Positions 27,219-36,098 of a stretch of DNA of 64,000 nt are shown here, one piece after another (position 1 is the first letter of the stretch; each line of letters starts with the position of its first letter). This DNA is from PBB1 sp043738425 (lineage in GTDB: Bacteria; Pseudomonadota; Gammaproteobacteria; Burkholderiales; Burkholderiaceae_C). The translations under genes and the position numbers were made by a program. The notes beneath the pieces were generated by a model, which saw only the letters and a list, made by a program, of their open reading frames with translations, did no database searches and was not told the DNA's origin. The stretch covers positions 17,445 to 81,444 of the forward strand of contig JAYUGJ010000007.1 in assembly GCA_043738425.1 (NCBI GenBank), written 5' to 3'.

Positions 27219-28055
27219 ATGCTCGTGCAACGGGTCATCACCGCGATCGTTTTGCTGGCCATGTGGTTGCCTGCGTTGTTCGCATCGACACCGTGGCCGT
27301 TTGCCGTACTCACCTTGATTTTTATTGCCGCAGCCGGTGGCGAGTGGATGCAGCTCAACGGTGCCGGGTCTTTAATGTCAATCGCCTGCGGCGCGCTATT
27401 GGGCGGCGCCTGCGCATTGGCGCTGTGGGCTGACTGGCCGCGGTCTGCGCCGTCGGTTGCATGGTGGGCCGCGATGGCAGGGTGGGTGTTGGGTGGAGCG
27501 TGGGCGTTGAAAGTGGGCCCTGCGGGATGGGGTCGATTGCCGCAGGCGTTGCGCTGGCCGCTCGGTCTGCTGGCGCTGTGGTTGGCGTGGTTGGCGCTGG
27601 CCAGTGCCCGCACACGCGGCGTGAATTTCATTTTGTCGGTGTTCAGTCTCGTCTGGGTCGCCGACATCGCCGCCTACTTCGGTGGCCGCGCCTTCGGCCG
27701 CCGCAAGCTGGCCGTTGGCATCAGCCCCGGCAAAAGCTGGGAAGGTGTCTGGAGCGGCATGCTGGGCGTGTTGCTGCTGGCCACCGTGTGGTTGTGGGCT
27801 GACCGCGCGTGGACCGTCGATTCACCCAGCCTGTTCTCGCAGATGTACGCGCAGCGCGGCTTGCTGGGCGTGTTGCTGGGGTGCGTGTTTTTGGTGGCGA
27901 TGGGTGTGGTGGGCGACCTGTTCGAGTCGCTGGTCAAGCGACACGCGGGTGCCAAAGACAGCGGCCGCCTGCTGCCTGGCCATGGCGGCGTGCTCGACCG
28001 CATCGATGCGTTGCTGCCGGTGTTGCCGTTGGCGTTGGCGTTGGGTTCGACCTGA
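27219..28055 (+). CDS. cdsA: Phosphatidate cytidylyltransferase (CDP-diglyceride synthase)
   Basis: CdsA forms CDP-diacylglycerol from phosphatidate and CTP in the inner membrane, feeding all phospholipids. The 278-residue protein is hydrophobic with about eight membrane segments and ends in the family signature region GDLFESLVKRHAGAKDSGRLLPGHGGVLDRIDAL. It is directly downstream of uppS and upstream of dxr. Confidence 0.97.
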   Translation: MLVQRVITAIVLLAMWLPALFASTPWPFAVLTLIFIAAAGGEWMQLNGAGSLMSIACGALLGGACALALWADWPRSAPSVAWWAAMAGWVLGGAWALKVGPAGWGRLPQALRWPLGLLALWLAWLALASARTRGVNFILSVFSLVWVADIAAYFGGRAFGRRKLAVGISPGKSWEGVWSGMLGVLLLATVWLWADRAWTVDSPSLFSQMYAQRGLLGVLLGCVFLVAMGVVGDLFESLVKRHAGAKDSGRLLPGHGGVLDRIDALLPVLPLALALGST

Positions 28056-28097
28056 TCCCTATCCGCCGACTTGCATGAACTGAGAGAGCCGAACGAC

Positions 28098-29297
28098 ATG
28101 ACGCAACCCAAACGCCGCATGCGCATCAGCATTCTCGGGTCGACCGGCTCGGTCGGCACCAGCACGCTCGATGTGTTGTCGCGCCACCCGGATCGGTTCG
28201 AAGTTTTTGCGCTGACTGCGCACCATCGTGTGGACGATTTGCTGGCGCAGTGCCTGGCCTGGTCGCCACAGTTTGCGGTGCTCCCCGCAGCCGATGTAGC
28301 CGCCGGGCTGCAAGCCCGGTTGCGTGCGGCAGGCAGCCGCACTGCGGTGCTGGTGGGTGCGCAGGCGCTGTGCGATGTGGCAGCGCACCCTGAGGTCGAT
28401 GCGGTGATGGCGGCCATAGTCGGCGCTGCCGGTTTGCCGCCGTGTGTGGCGGCCGCGCGCGCTGGCAAGCGGCTGCTGCTGGCTAACAAGGAAGCGCTGG
28501 TGGTGGGCGGTGCGCTGTTCATGTCGGCCGTGCGTGACGGGGGTGCGCAGCTGCTGCCGATCGACAGCGAGCACTCGGCTATTTTTCAATGTCTGCCGGA
28601 AGACCGTGCGGCGTGGGCTGCGCGCATCGACCACATCATCTTGACGGCATCGGGCGGACCGTTTCGCACCCGTGCGCTGGCCACACTGGCGCAGGTCACG
28701 CCGGACGAAGCGTGTGCGCACCCGAACTGGGTCATGGGCCGCAAGATCTCGGTCGATTCGGCCACCATGATGAACAAGGCGCTCGAAGTTATCGAAGCCC
28801 GTTGGTTGTTCGATTTGACGCCGGAACAAATCAAGGTCGTCATCCATCCGCAAAGCATCGTGCATTCGATGGTGGTGTGCCGCGACCACTCGGTGCTCGC
28901 CCAAATGGGCACGCCCGATATGCGCGTGCCGATTGCCTACGGGCTGTCGTTTCCCGAGCGCATGGTGTCGGGTGCGGGTCTGCTCGACTTTCCCACCCTG
29001 TCGGCACTCACCTTCGAGCCCCCCGATCTGCAGCGCTACCCGGCGTTGCAGCTGGCATGGGAAACCCTGCGTGGGCCCGAGGGCAGCGCGGCCGTGTTGA
29101 ACGCGGCCAATGAAGCGGCGGTGGCCGCGTTTCTGGCCGGCATCATCCGTTTCGATCACATCCACCATGTCAACGCTGCCACGCTGGAAGCGGTAGCGCC
29201 CGCGGCAGACGAATGCCGTTCGATCGACGGTTTGATCGCGCTCGATGCCCGCGTGCGGCGCTGTGCAGCCGAGCAGGTGGGGCGCTTGTCGGCATGA
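28098..29297 (+). CDS. dxr: 1-deoxy-D-xylulose 5-phosphate reductoisomerase
   Basis: Dxr converts DXP to MEP with NADPH, the committed step of the MEP pathway. The 399-residue protein has the NADPH-binding ILGSTGSVGTSTLDVL, LLANKEALVVGG, the metal/substrate motif PIDSEHSAIFQ, and GRKISVDSATMMNKALEVIEA. ATG 28098 is preferred over a TTG 27 bases earlier. The stop overlaps rseP by ATGA. Confidence 0.98.
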   Translation: MTQPKRRMRISILGSTGSVGTSTLDVLSRHPDRFEVFALTAHHRVDDLLAQCLAWSPQFAVLPAADVAAGLQARLRAAGSRTAVLVGAQALCDVAAHPEVDAVMAAIVGAAGLPPCVAAARAGKRLLLANKEALVVGGALFMSAVRDGGAQLLPIDSEHSAIFQCLPEDRAAWAARIDHIILTASGGPFRTRALATLAQVTPDEACAHPNWVMGRKISVDSATMMNKALEVIEARWLFDLTPEQIKVVIHPQSIVHSMVVCRDHSVLAQMGTPDMRVPIAYGLSFPERMVSGAGLLDFPTLSALTFEPPDLQRYPALQLAWETLRGPEGSAAVLNAANEAAVAAFLAGIIRFDHIHHVNAATLEAVAPAADECRSIDGLIALDARVRRCAAEQVGRLSA

Positions 29298-30697
29298 TCA
29301 CCACCGTGCTGGCGTTCTTGCTGACGTTGGGTGTGCTGATCGCGGTGCATGAGTACGGCCACTACCGGGTAGCGGTGGCGTGCGGCGTCAAGGTGCTGCG
29401 GTATTCGATCGGTTTCGGACCCGTGCTGTGGCGCCGACAGGCCACCCCCGACAGCACCGAGTTCGTGCTGGCCGCGGTGCCATTGGGCGGCTATGTGCGC
29501 ATGCTCGATGAGCGCGAAGCGCCGGTGGACGCGGCCGAACGCGGCCGCGCGTTCAACGCGAAATCGCTGTGGCAACGCTCGGCCATCGTTGTCGCCGGGC
29601 CGATGGCGAACCTGCTGCTGGCGATACTTTTGTTCGCCTGCACTTTCTGGATCGGCATCGATGAGCCGCGTGCGCTGCTCGGCACGCCGGTGGCCGGCAG
29701 CCTGGCCGAGCGTGCCGGCATGCGCTCGGGCGATCTGGTGCAAGCCGCATCGGCCGACGGCGTCGAGTGGACCGAGGTGCGTTCCATCAACGACCTGGTT
29801 TGGAACAACGCACAAGCCGTCTTGCGTGCGGGTACCTTGCACCTGCGTTTGAGCGATGGGCGTGGGCAGCATGAACGCCAGGTGGCGATCGAACTGGCGC
29901 AGCTGGAAAACCGCGAAGTCGATGCGTCGTTGCTGCGCCGCGTGGGCTACGGCGAGATCTACAGCGAGCCGGTGATGGGTGACATCCAACCCGGCGGTGC
30001 GGCGGCTGCGGCAGGTGTGTTGACAGGCGACCGCGTGTTGTCGGTCGACGGCGTGGCCATGCTCGATGCGGCAACCTTGCGGGCCACCATCCGCGCGAGT
30101 GCGAATGCGGTGGCGGCAGCATCGAGTGACGGCAGCAGCGGCGCAGAAACGCCGATACAGCGGTGGCTGGTCGCACGCTCTGGGCAAACTGTCGAGTTGA
30201 CGGTCAGGCCTGCCATAGAGGTGCAGCAAGCGCTGCGCATCGGTCGCGTCAAAGCGATGATCGGCGCGCCGCCCGAGTTGGTGAACGTGCAGTACGACTG
30301 GGCGGACGGGTTGATCAAGGCGGTCACGCGGACCTGGGACACGTCGTGGTTTTCGCTCACGATGTTCGGCAAAATTTTGACCGGCGAAGCGGCGTTGAAA
30401 AACCTCACCGGCCCGATCACCATCGCCGATTACGCGGGCCAGTCGGTACGTGTGGGCTTCGTTTACTACCTCGGTTTTTTGGCCGGCATCAGCGTGAGTT
30501 TGGGTGTGTTCAACCTGCTTCCGTTGCCGATGCTCGACGGTGGACACCTCATGTACCATCTTTTCGAAGCGGTGACGGGGCGGCCAGTCCCACCACCCTG
30601 GCTCGAACGCCTGCAGCGCGGGGGCGTGGTCGTCATGCTGATGCTGATGTCCGTTGCTCTCTTCAACGATGTGGCCCGCTTGTTGGGCTCGAACTGA
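29294..30697 (+). CDS. rseP: RseP site-2 intramembrane metalloprotease
   Basis: RseP cleaves membrane-bound anti-sigma factors such as RseA and remnant signal peptides. The 467-residue protein shows the zinc motif HEYGH (H19, E20, H23) in the first membrane segment, PDZ domains in the periplasmic loop (DIQPGGAAAAAGVLTGDRVLSVDG), and NLLPLPMLDGGHLMYHLFE with the third zinc ligand. It overlaps dxr by four bases and precedes bamA, as usual. Confidence 0.97.
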   Translation: MITTVLAFLLTLGVLIAVHEYGHYRVAVACGVKVLRYSIGFGPVLWRRQATPDSTEFVLAAVPLGGYVRMLDEREAPVDAAERGRAFNAKSLWQRSAIVVAGPMANLLLAILLFACTFWIGIDEPRALLGTPVAGSLAERAGMRSGDLVQAASADGVEWTEVRSINDLVWNNAQAVLRAGTLHLRLSDGRGQHERQVAIELAQLENREVDASLLRRVGYGEIYSEPVMGDIQPGGAAAAAGVLTGDRVLSVDGVAMLDAATLRATIRASANAVAAASSDGSSGAETPIQRWLVARSGQTVELTVRPAIEVQQALRIGRVKAMIGAPPELVNVQYDWADGLIKAVTRTWDTSWFSLTMFGKILTGEAALKNLTGPITIADYAGQSVRVGFVYYLGFLAGISVSLGVFNLLPLPMLDGGHLMYHLFEAVTGRPVPPPWLERLQRGGVVVMLMLMSVALFNDVARLLGSN

Positions 30698-30708
30698 TCT
30701 CTCCCCTT

Positions 30709-33135
30709 ATGTGCTTCATGCGTTTTTTGCGTCGGCTGGTGTGTCTCGTCTGGCGTCATCTGGTGTGTCCTCTGGTGGGTCTTCTGGCTGGCCCGCTCGC
30801 GTCTTGCGAGTCGACCACCGTGGCACCTTTTTTCGCCCGCTTCAGGCTGCCAGCATCGCTTGCGACAGTGTTGGTCGCGGGCACGCTGGCAGCGCTCATG
30901 CACAGCAGCCCGGCGTGGGCGGTGGAGCCGTTCAAGCTGACCGACATCCGCGTTGAAGGCTTGCAGCGCAGCGACGCCGGCACGGTGTTCGCGTCGCTGC
31001 CGTTTCGCATCGGCGACACCTACACCGACGAAAAAGGCGCTGCCGCATTGCGCGCCCTGTTCGCCACCGGTTTGTTCAAAGACGTGCGCATCGAAATCGA
31101 TGGCAAGGTGGTGGTGGTGATCGTGGACGAACGTTCGCTGATCGGCAGCATCGATGTCACGGGTTCGAAAGAATTCGAGAAAGACGTGCTGGTCAAGTCG
31201 CTGCGAGATTTCGGCATCGCCGAAGGCCAGCCGTTCGACAAATCGCTGGCCGACCGTGCCGAACAAGAGCTCAAGCGCCAGTACCTCAGCCGCAGCCTGT
31301 ACGGCGTGGAGGTGGTCACCACCGTGACGCCGATCGAACGCAACCGCGTCAACGTGAGCTTCACCATCGTCGAAGGCACGGTGGCCAAAATCCGCGAGCT
31401 GCGGGTGGTCGGCAACAACGCTTTCAGCGAAAGCACGCTGAAGGGCTTGCTCGAGCTGAACGATGGTGGCTGGATGACCTGGTACTCCAAAGCCGACCGC
31501 TACTCACGCGCCAAGCTCAACGCCGACCTCGAAACACTGCGGGCGTACTACCTGAATCGGGGCTATCTCGAATTCAATGTCGAATCCACCCAGGTCGCGA
31601 TTTCGCCGGACAAGCAAGAAATCACCATCACCATCAACATCAAAGAGGGCCAGCTCTACACCGTCACCGCGGTCAAGCTCGACGGCAAGTACCTGGGCAA
31701 AGAAGACGATTTCAAATCGCTGGTGACCATCAAGCCCGGTGAGCCCTACCGCGCCGAAGCGGTGGCAGAAACCACCAAGGCGTTTGTCGAACGCTTCGGC
31801 ACGTTCGGCTACGCGTTTGCGAAGGTCGATGCGAAGCCCGAGATCGACCGCGCCAACGGCCGCGTCGAGCTCACCCTGGTCGGCGATCCGCAGCGCCGCG
31901 TGTACGTGCGCCGCATCAGCGTGGCCGGCAACACCCGCACGCGCGACGAGGTGGTGCGCCGCGAATTCCGCCAGTTCGAATCGTCGTGGTACGACGGACG
32001 CAAGATCAAACTCTCACGCGACCGGGTCGACCGCCTTGGCTACTTCAGCGATGTCGGCATCGAGACCAGCGAAGTACCGGGCACCTCGGACCAGGTCGAC
32101 ATTCTCATCACCATCAAAGAAAAACCCACCGGCAATTTATTGCTGGGCGCGGGCTTTTCCAGTGCGGACAAGTTGTCGCTGACCGCCTCGGTCAAGCAAG
32201 AAAACGTATTCGGTACCGGCAACTACCTGGGGCTGGAGGTCAACACCAGCAAGTCCTCGCGCACGATCATGGTGAGCACCGTCGACCCGTACTTCACCAA
32301 CGAGGGCGTGTCGCGGGCATTCGAGTTCTATTACCGAACCACCACCCCGTTGAACAGCCAGGGCGAGGATTACAAGCTGGTGACGCCGGGTGCATCGATA
32401 CGGTTCGGCGTGCCGTTCAGCGAATTCGACACCGTGTTTTTCGGCATCGGTTTTGAGCGCACCGAGATCCAGGGCAACAACAACCTGCCGGACAGCTATT
32501 TCCGCTATCGCCAGCAGTTCGGCTCGACCAGCACCGCCGTGCCGCTGACGGTCGGTTGGACCCGTGATGAGCGCGACAGCTCGCTGGTGCCCACCCGTGG
32601 CCGCTTCCAACGGGTCAACGTCGACGTCGGCATCTTGGGCGACCAACGCTACGTTCGCACCAACCTGCAATTCCAGCAGTACCTGTCGCCGTTTCGGCGG
32701 CTGACGTTGGGCGTCAATGCCGAGATCGGTTACGGCAAAGGGCTGGGCGGTCGGCCGTACCCAATCTTCAAGAACTTCTTCGCCGGTGGTTTGGGCACCG
32801 TGCGAGGCTTCGACCAAGGCTCACTCGGCCAGGTCGACAACCTCGGTGCCTACATCGGTGGCAACCGGCGACTCAACGTCAACACCGAGTTGTACTTGCC
32901 GGTGCCGGGAACCGGCAACGACCGCACGCTGCGCTGGTTTACCTACTTCGATGTGGGCAACGTGTGGGCGGTCAACGACAGCCTGAGCTTCGACAGCTTG
33001 CGCGCCTCGGTCGGCTTGGGAATCAGTTGGATCTCACCGGTGGGGCCGCTGAAAGTGAGCTACGGCGAGCCGATCAAAAAACAGTCTACCGATAGAATTC
33101 AGCGTCTGCAATTTCAGATCGGAACCGCGTTTTGA
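30709..33135 (+). CDS. bamA: BamA, outer-membrane assembly factor
   Basis: BamA is the Omp85 barrel that folds outer-membrane proteins. It has five POTRA domains (the first begins FKLTDIRVEGLQRSDAGTVFASLP), then the 16-strand barrel with VRGF (GGLGTVRGFDQGSLG) and the C-terminal KKQSTDRIQRLQFQIGTAF. The start is uncertain. From ATG 30709 the protein has 808 residues and an odd repetitive pre-region. From GTG 30820 it has 771 residues and a clean signal peptide cleaved at AWA/VEP, which is closer to family size. It overlaps skp by four bases. Confidence 0.96.
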   Translation: MCFMRFLRRLVCLVWRHLVCPLVGLLAGPLASCESTTVAPFFARFRLPASLATVLVAGTLAALMHSSPAWAVEPFKLTDIRVEGLQRSDAGTVFASLPFRIGDTYTDEKGAAALRALFATGLFKDVRIEIDGKVVVVIVDERSLIGSIDVTGSKEFEKDVLVKSLRDFGIAEGQPFDKSLADRAEQELKRQYLSRSLYGVEVVTTVTPIERNRVNVSFTIVEGTVAKIRELRVVGNNAFSESTLKGLLELNDGGWMTWYSKADRYSRAKLNADLETLRAYYLNRGYLEFNVESTQVAISPDKQEITITINIKEGQLYTVTAVKLDGKYLGKEDDFKSLVTIKPGEPYRAEAVAETTKAFVERFGTFGYAFAKVDAKPEIDRANGRVELTLVGDPQRRVYVRRISVAGNTRTRDEVVRREFRQFESSWYDGRKIKLSRDRVDRLGYFSDVGIETSEVPGTSDQVDILITIKEKPTGNLLLGAGFSSADKLSLTASVKQENVFGTGNYLGLEVNTSKSSRTIMVSTVDPYFTNEGVSRAFEFYYRTTTPLNSQGEDYKLVTPGASIRFGVPFSEFDTVFFGIGFERTEIQGNNNLPDSYFRYRQQFGSTSTAVPLTVGWTRDERDSSLVPTRGRFQRVNVDVGILGDQRYVRTNLQFQQYLSPFRRLTLGVNAEIGYGKGLGGRPYPIFKNFFAGGLGTVRGFDQGSLGQVDNLGAYIGGNRRLNVNTELYLPVPGTGNDRTLRWFTYFDVGNVWAVNDSLSFDSLRASVGLGISWISPVGPLKVSYGEPIKKQSTDRIQRLQFQIGTAF
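30736..30795 (+). repeat. Degenerate 12-bp repeat in the 5' end of bamA
   Basis: Five CTGG-led units lie at 30736, 30750, 30760, 30772 and 30784, the last three exactly 12 bp apart (for example CTGGTGTGTCCT and CTGGTGGGTCTT). They lie either in the first codons of bamA or in its leader, depending on the true start. Confidence 0.6.
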
Positions 33136-33665
33136 AGCACAGTTCACCCCCGAAATTCGCCTCCGTTTTCAACCTGTTGTTCGCCGCGTTGCTGATGGCG
33201 ATGGCGGCCGGTGCAGCGGCGCAAGAATTGAAAATTGGTTACGTCAACAGCGACCGCGTGCTGCGCGAAGCCAACCCGGCAAAGGCCGCGCAAGCCAAGC
33301 TCGAAGCCGAGTTCGCCAAGCGTGACAAAGACATCGCCGAGTACGCCGCCAAGTTGAAGGCGACCAGCGACAAGCTGGAAAAAGATTCACCGTCGCTGGC
33401 CGAGTCGGAGCGCAGTCGCCGCCAACGCGATCTGGTCGAGCAAGACCGTGAATTTCAGCGCAAGCGCCGCGAATTTCAGGAAGACCTCACGCAACGCAAA
33501 AACGAAGAACTGGCCGGCGTCGTCGAACGCGCCAACAAGGTCATCAAGCAAATTTTTGAGAGCGAAAAATACGACGTCATCTTGCAAGAAGTGATCTTCG
33601 CCGGCCCCCGGGTCGACATCACCGACAAGGTGGTCAAGGCGTTGAATGCACAGGGTGCGAAGTGA
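33132..33665 (+). CDS. skp: Skp/OmpH periplasmic chaperone
   Basis: Skp holds unfolded outer-membrane proteins in the periplasm and delivers them to BamA. The 177-residue protein has a signal peptide ending near AAA-QELKIGYVNSDRVL, a long charged coiled coil (about residues 50-125) and the beta core (YDVILQEVIFAGPRVDITDKVVKAL). Start is TTG 33132 overlapping the bamA stop (TTGA), the only sensible start before the signal peptide. A start at an internal ATG would truncate the signal peptide. Confidence 0.95.
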   Translation: MKHSSPPKFASVFNLLFAALLMAMAAGAAAQELKIGYVNSDRVLREANPAKAAQAKLEAEFAKRDKDIAEYAAKLKATSDKLEKDSPSLAESERSRRQRDLVEQDREFQRKRREFQEDLTQRKNEELAGVVERANKVIKQIFESEKYDVILQEVIFAGPRVDITDKVVKALNAQGAK

Positions 33666-34704
33666 CGCCACCCCGCGGTTCGCATTGGGCGAACTGGCGC
33701 GAAAGCTCGACGCTGAACTGATCGGCGACCCGGCGCGGGTCGTCTCGCAAATCGCCTCGCTCGAGGCCGCATCGGATGATGCGATTTCGTTTCTGTCCAA
33801 CCCCCGCTACCTGCCGCAACTCGCGCTGTCGAATGCAGCTTGCGTGATCGTCTCGCCTGCGCACCGCGACGCCGCCGTGCTGCGCGGGGCCGCGTTGGTA
33901 GCAGCCGATCCGTATTTGTGTTTTGCCAAGCTGACGCAGCTGTGGGCTGCGCAAGCGCGCAGCGCGGTGGTGGCGGTGGTGCATCCCAGTGCGGTGGTGC
34001 ATGCCGATGCAACGCTCGGCCTACAGGTGGCGGTCGGTGCACTGGCTGTTATCGAAGCCGGTGCGGTGATTGGTAACGGTGCCGTGATTGGCGCGCAGTG
34101 CTTTATCGGCACCGACGCATCGGTGGGTGCGCACACCCGGCTGTCGGCGCAGGTGGTGTTGGGAGCGCGGTGCCACATCGGCGCGCGCGGCGTGGTGCAC
34201 AGCGGTGTGGTGATCGGTGCCGATGGCTTTGGCTTCGCACCTACCGAAGGGCGGTTTGAAAAGATCGAGCAACTCGGCGGTGTGCGCATCGGCGACGATG
34301 TCGAAATCGGTGCCAACACCTGCATCGACCGCGGTGCGTTGGGCGACACCGTGATCGGCAACGGGGTCAAGCTCGACGACCTGGTGATGATTGCGCACAA
34401 CGTGCACATCGGTGCGCACTGCGCGCTGGCCGGCACCGCGGCGGTGTCGGGCAGCACGCACATCGGCGCGCATTGCACGATGGCCGGCGGCGCGGGGGTG
34501 GTCGGGCACGTGACGCTGGCCGACCATGTGCACCTGGGTGCGCGTTCGGTGGCCACCCACTCGATCAGCAAGCCGGGCTTGTACACCGGCTTGTTTCCCA
34601 TCGATGACAATGCTTCGTGGGAAAAAAACGCGGCCACGTTGCGCCAATTGTTTCGTCTGCGTGAGCGAATTCGGGCCCTCGAAAAGAACAACAAACCGGC
34701 ATGA
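33646..34704 (+). CDS. lpxD: UDP-3-O-acyl-glucosamine N-acyltransferase
   Basis: LpxD adds the N-linked acyl chain in lipid A synthesis. The 352-residue protein has an N-terminal uridine-binding domain (AISFLSNPRYLPQL) and a left-handed beta-helix of hexapeptide repeats, with the GVVIGADGFGFAP segment and the catalytic His in MIAHNVHIGAHC. Its start lies inside the last 20 bases of skp, and its stop overlaps fabZ. Confidence 0.98.
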   Translation: MHRVRSDATPRFALGELARKLDAELIGDPARVVSQIASLEAASDDAISFLSNPRYLPQLALSNAACVIVSPAHRDAAVLRGAALVAADPYLCFAKLTQLWAAQARSAVVAVVHPSAVVHADATLGLQVAVGALAVIEAGAVIGNGAVIGAQCFIGTDASVGAHTRLSAQVVLGARCHIGARGVVHSGVVIGADGFGFAPTEGRFEKIEQLGGVRIGDDVEIGANTCIDRGALGDTVIGNGVKLDDLVMIAHNVHIGAHCALAGTAAVSGSTHIGAHCTMAGGAGVVGHVTLADHVHLGARSVATHSISKPGLYTGLFPIDDNASWEKNAATLRQLFRLRERIRALEKNNKPA

Positions 34705-35144
34705 CGATGGACATCCACGAGATCCTCAAAAAGATTCCCCATCGGTATCCGATTCTGTTGGTGGATCGCGTGCTCGAGCTGAAGAAAAACGACAGCATCC
34801 GGGCGCTGAAAAACGTCAGCATCAACGAGCCGTATTTCAGCGGCCACTTTCCACAGCGACCGGTCATGCCGGGCGTGTTGATGATCGAAGCGTTGGCGCA
34901 AGCAGCCGCCATATTGGGCTTTGAAACCTTGGGCATCACGCCTGCGGACAACGCGCTGTTTTACTTCGCGGGCATCGACGGCGCACGCTTCAAGCGGCCG
35001 GTCGAGCCGGGCGATCAGTTGATTTTGGAAGTCAAGCTGGACCGCCAGAAATCGGGCATCTTCAAGTTCAAGGCGCGCGCCACGGTCGACGGCGAATTGG
35101 CGGTAGAAGCCGATCTGTTGTGCACGGTGCGCACGATGGCCTGA
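34701..35144 (+). CDS. fabZ: 3-hydroxyacyl-ACP dehydratase FabZ
   Basis: FabZ dehydrates 3-hydroxyacyl-ACP in fatty acid synthesis and competes with lipid A synthesis for the same substrate. It has 147 residues, with the hot-dog fold motif SGHFPQRPVMPGVLMIEALAQAA containing the catalytic H49 and E63. It overlaps lpxD by ATGA and is followed by lpxA after 123 bases. Confidence 0.99.
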   Translation: MTMDIHEILKKIPHRYPILLVDRVLELKKNDSIRALKNVSINEPYFSGHFPQRPVMPGVLMIEALAQAAAILGFETLGITPADNALFYFAGIDGARFKRPVEPGDQLILEVKLDRQKSGIFKFKARATVDGELAVEADLLCTVRTMA

Positions 35145-35267
35145 TCGCCTGCCCACCGGTCGGCGATGTCCCGACTGGTTGCCGTTGTGTTGTTGCTTTT
35201 GATCCCCTGAGCCTGCGCTGCGAGGTGTCGCGTTGACGAATTTTCAGCCGCTGATGGGTGCCGTGCC

Positions 35268-36056
35268 ATGTCTTTAATTCACCCCACCGCCATCATCGAA
35301 GCGGGCGCTGAACTCGACCACACCGTAAGCGTTGGGGCCTACAGCATCGTGCGCTCTCAGGTGCGCATTGCGGCGGGCACCACGGTCGGCCCGCACTGCG
35401 TGATCGAGGGCCGCACTTCCATCGGCTGCGACAACCGCATCTTTCAGTTTTGCTCGCTGGGTGCGCTGCCGCAAGACAAAAAATACGCCGGCGAGCCGAC
35501 CGAGTTGCACATCGGCGCACGCAACACCATCCGCGAGTTCTGCACCTTCAACATCGGCACCGCGCAAGACGGCGGCGTGACCCGGTTGGGCGACGACAAC
35601 TGGGTCATGGCGTACGTGCACCTGGCGCACGATTGCCAGGTCGCCAGCCACACCGTCTTGGCCAACAACGCCACGCTGGCAGGCCATGTGCATGTGGGCG
35701 ATTGGGTCATCGTCGGTGGGTTGACCGGGGTGCACCAATTCGTCAAAGTCGGTGCGCACGCGATGGTCGGTTTCGCCAGCGCGGTGTCGCAAGATGTGCC
35801 GCCGTTCATGCTGGTCGACGGCAACCCGCTGGCCGTGCGCGGCTTCAACGCCGAGGGCCTGAAGCGGCGCGGCTTTGCAGCCGAGCGCATCGCGGTAGTC
35901 AAACAAATGCATCGGCTGCTGTACCGCGACGGCAACACGCTTGAGGTGGCGCGCCAGGCCATCGCCGCGTTGGCGACCAGCGTTCCGCAGGCCGCGGGTG
36001 AGGTCGCTGCCATGACCGCATTCCTCGACGCATCGCAGCGCGGCATCGCGCGCTGA
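35268..36056 (+). CDS. lpxA: UDP-N-acetylglucosamine acyltransferase
   Basis: LpxA performs the first step of lipid A synthesis, adding the 3-O-acyl chain. The 262-residue protein is a hexapeptide-repeat beta-helix (IHPTAIIEAGAELD, REFCTFNIGTAQDGGVTRLG, YVHLAHDCQVASHTVLANN with the catalytic His) followed by the C-terminal helical domain (NAEGLKRRGF). Confidence 0.98.
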   Translation: MSLIHPTAIIEAGAELDHTVSVGAYSIVRSQVRIAAGTTVGPHCVIEGRTSIGCDNRIFQFCSLGALPQDKKYAGEPTELHIGARNTIREFCTFNIGTAQDGGVTRLGDDNWVMAYVHLAHDCQVASHTVLANNATLAGHVHVGDWVIVGGLTGVHQFVKVGAHAMVGFASAVSQDVPPFMLVDGNPLAVRGFNAEGLKRRGFAAERIAVVKQMHRLLYRDGNTLEVARQAIAALATSVPQAAGEVAAMTAFLDASQRGIAR

Positions 36057-36098
36057 CGCGGTCGGCGTCGGCCTGCCCATGCAACGCGAGTGCGCCCG

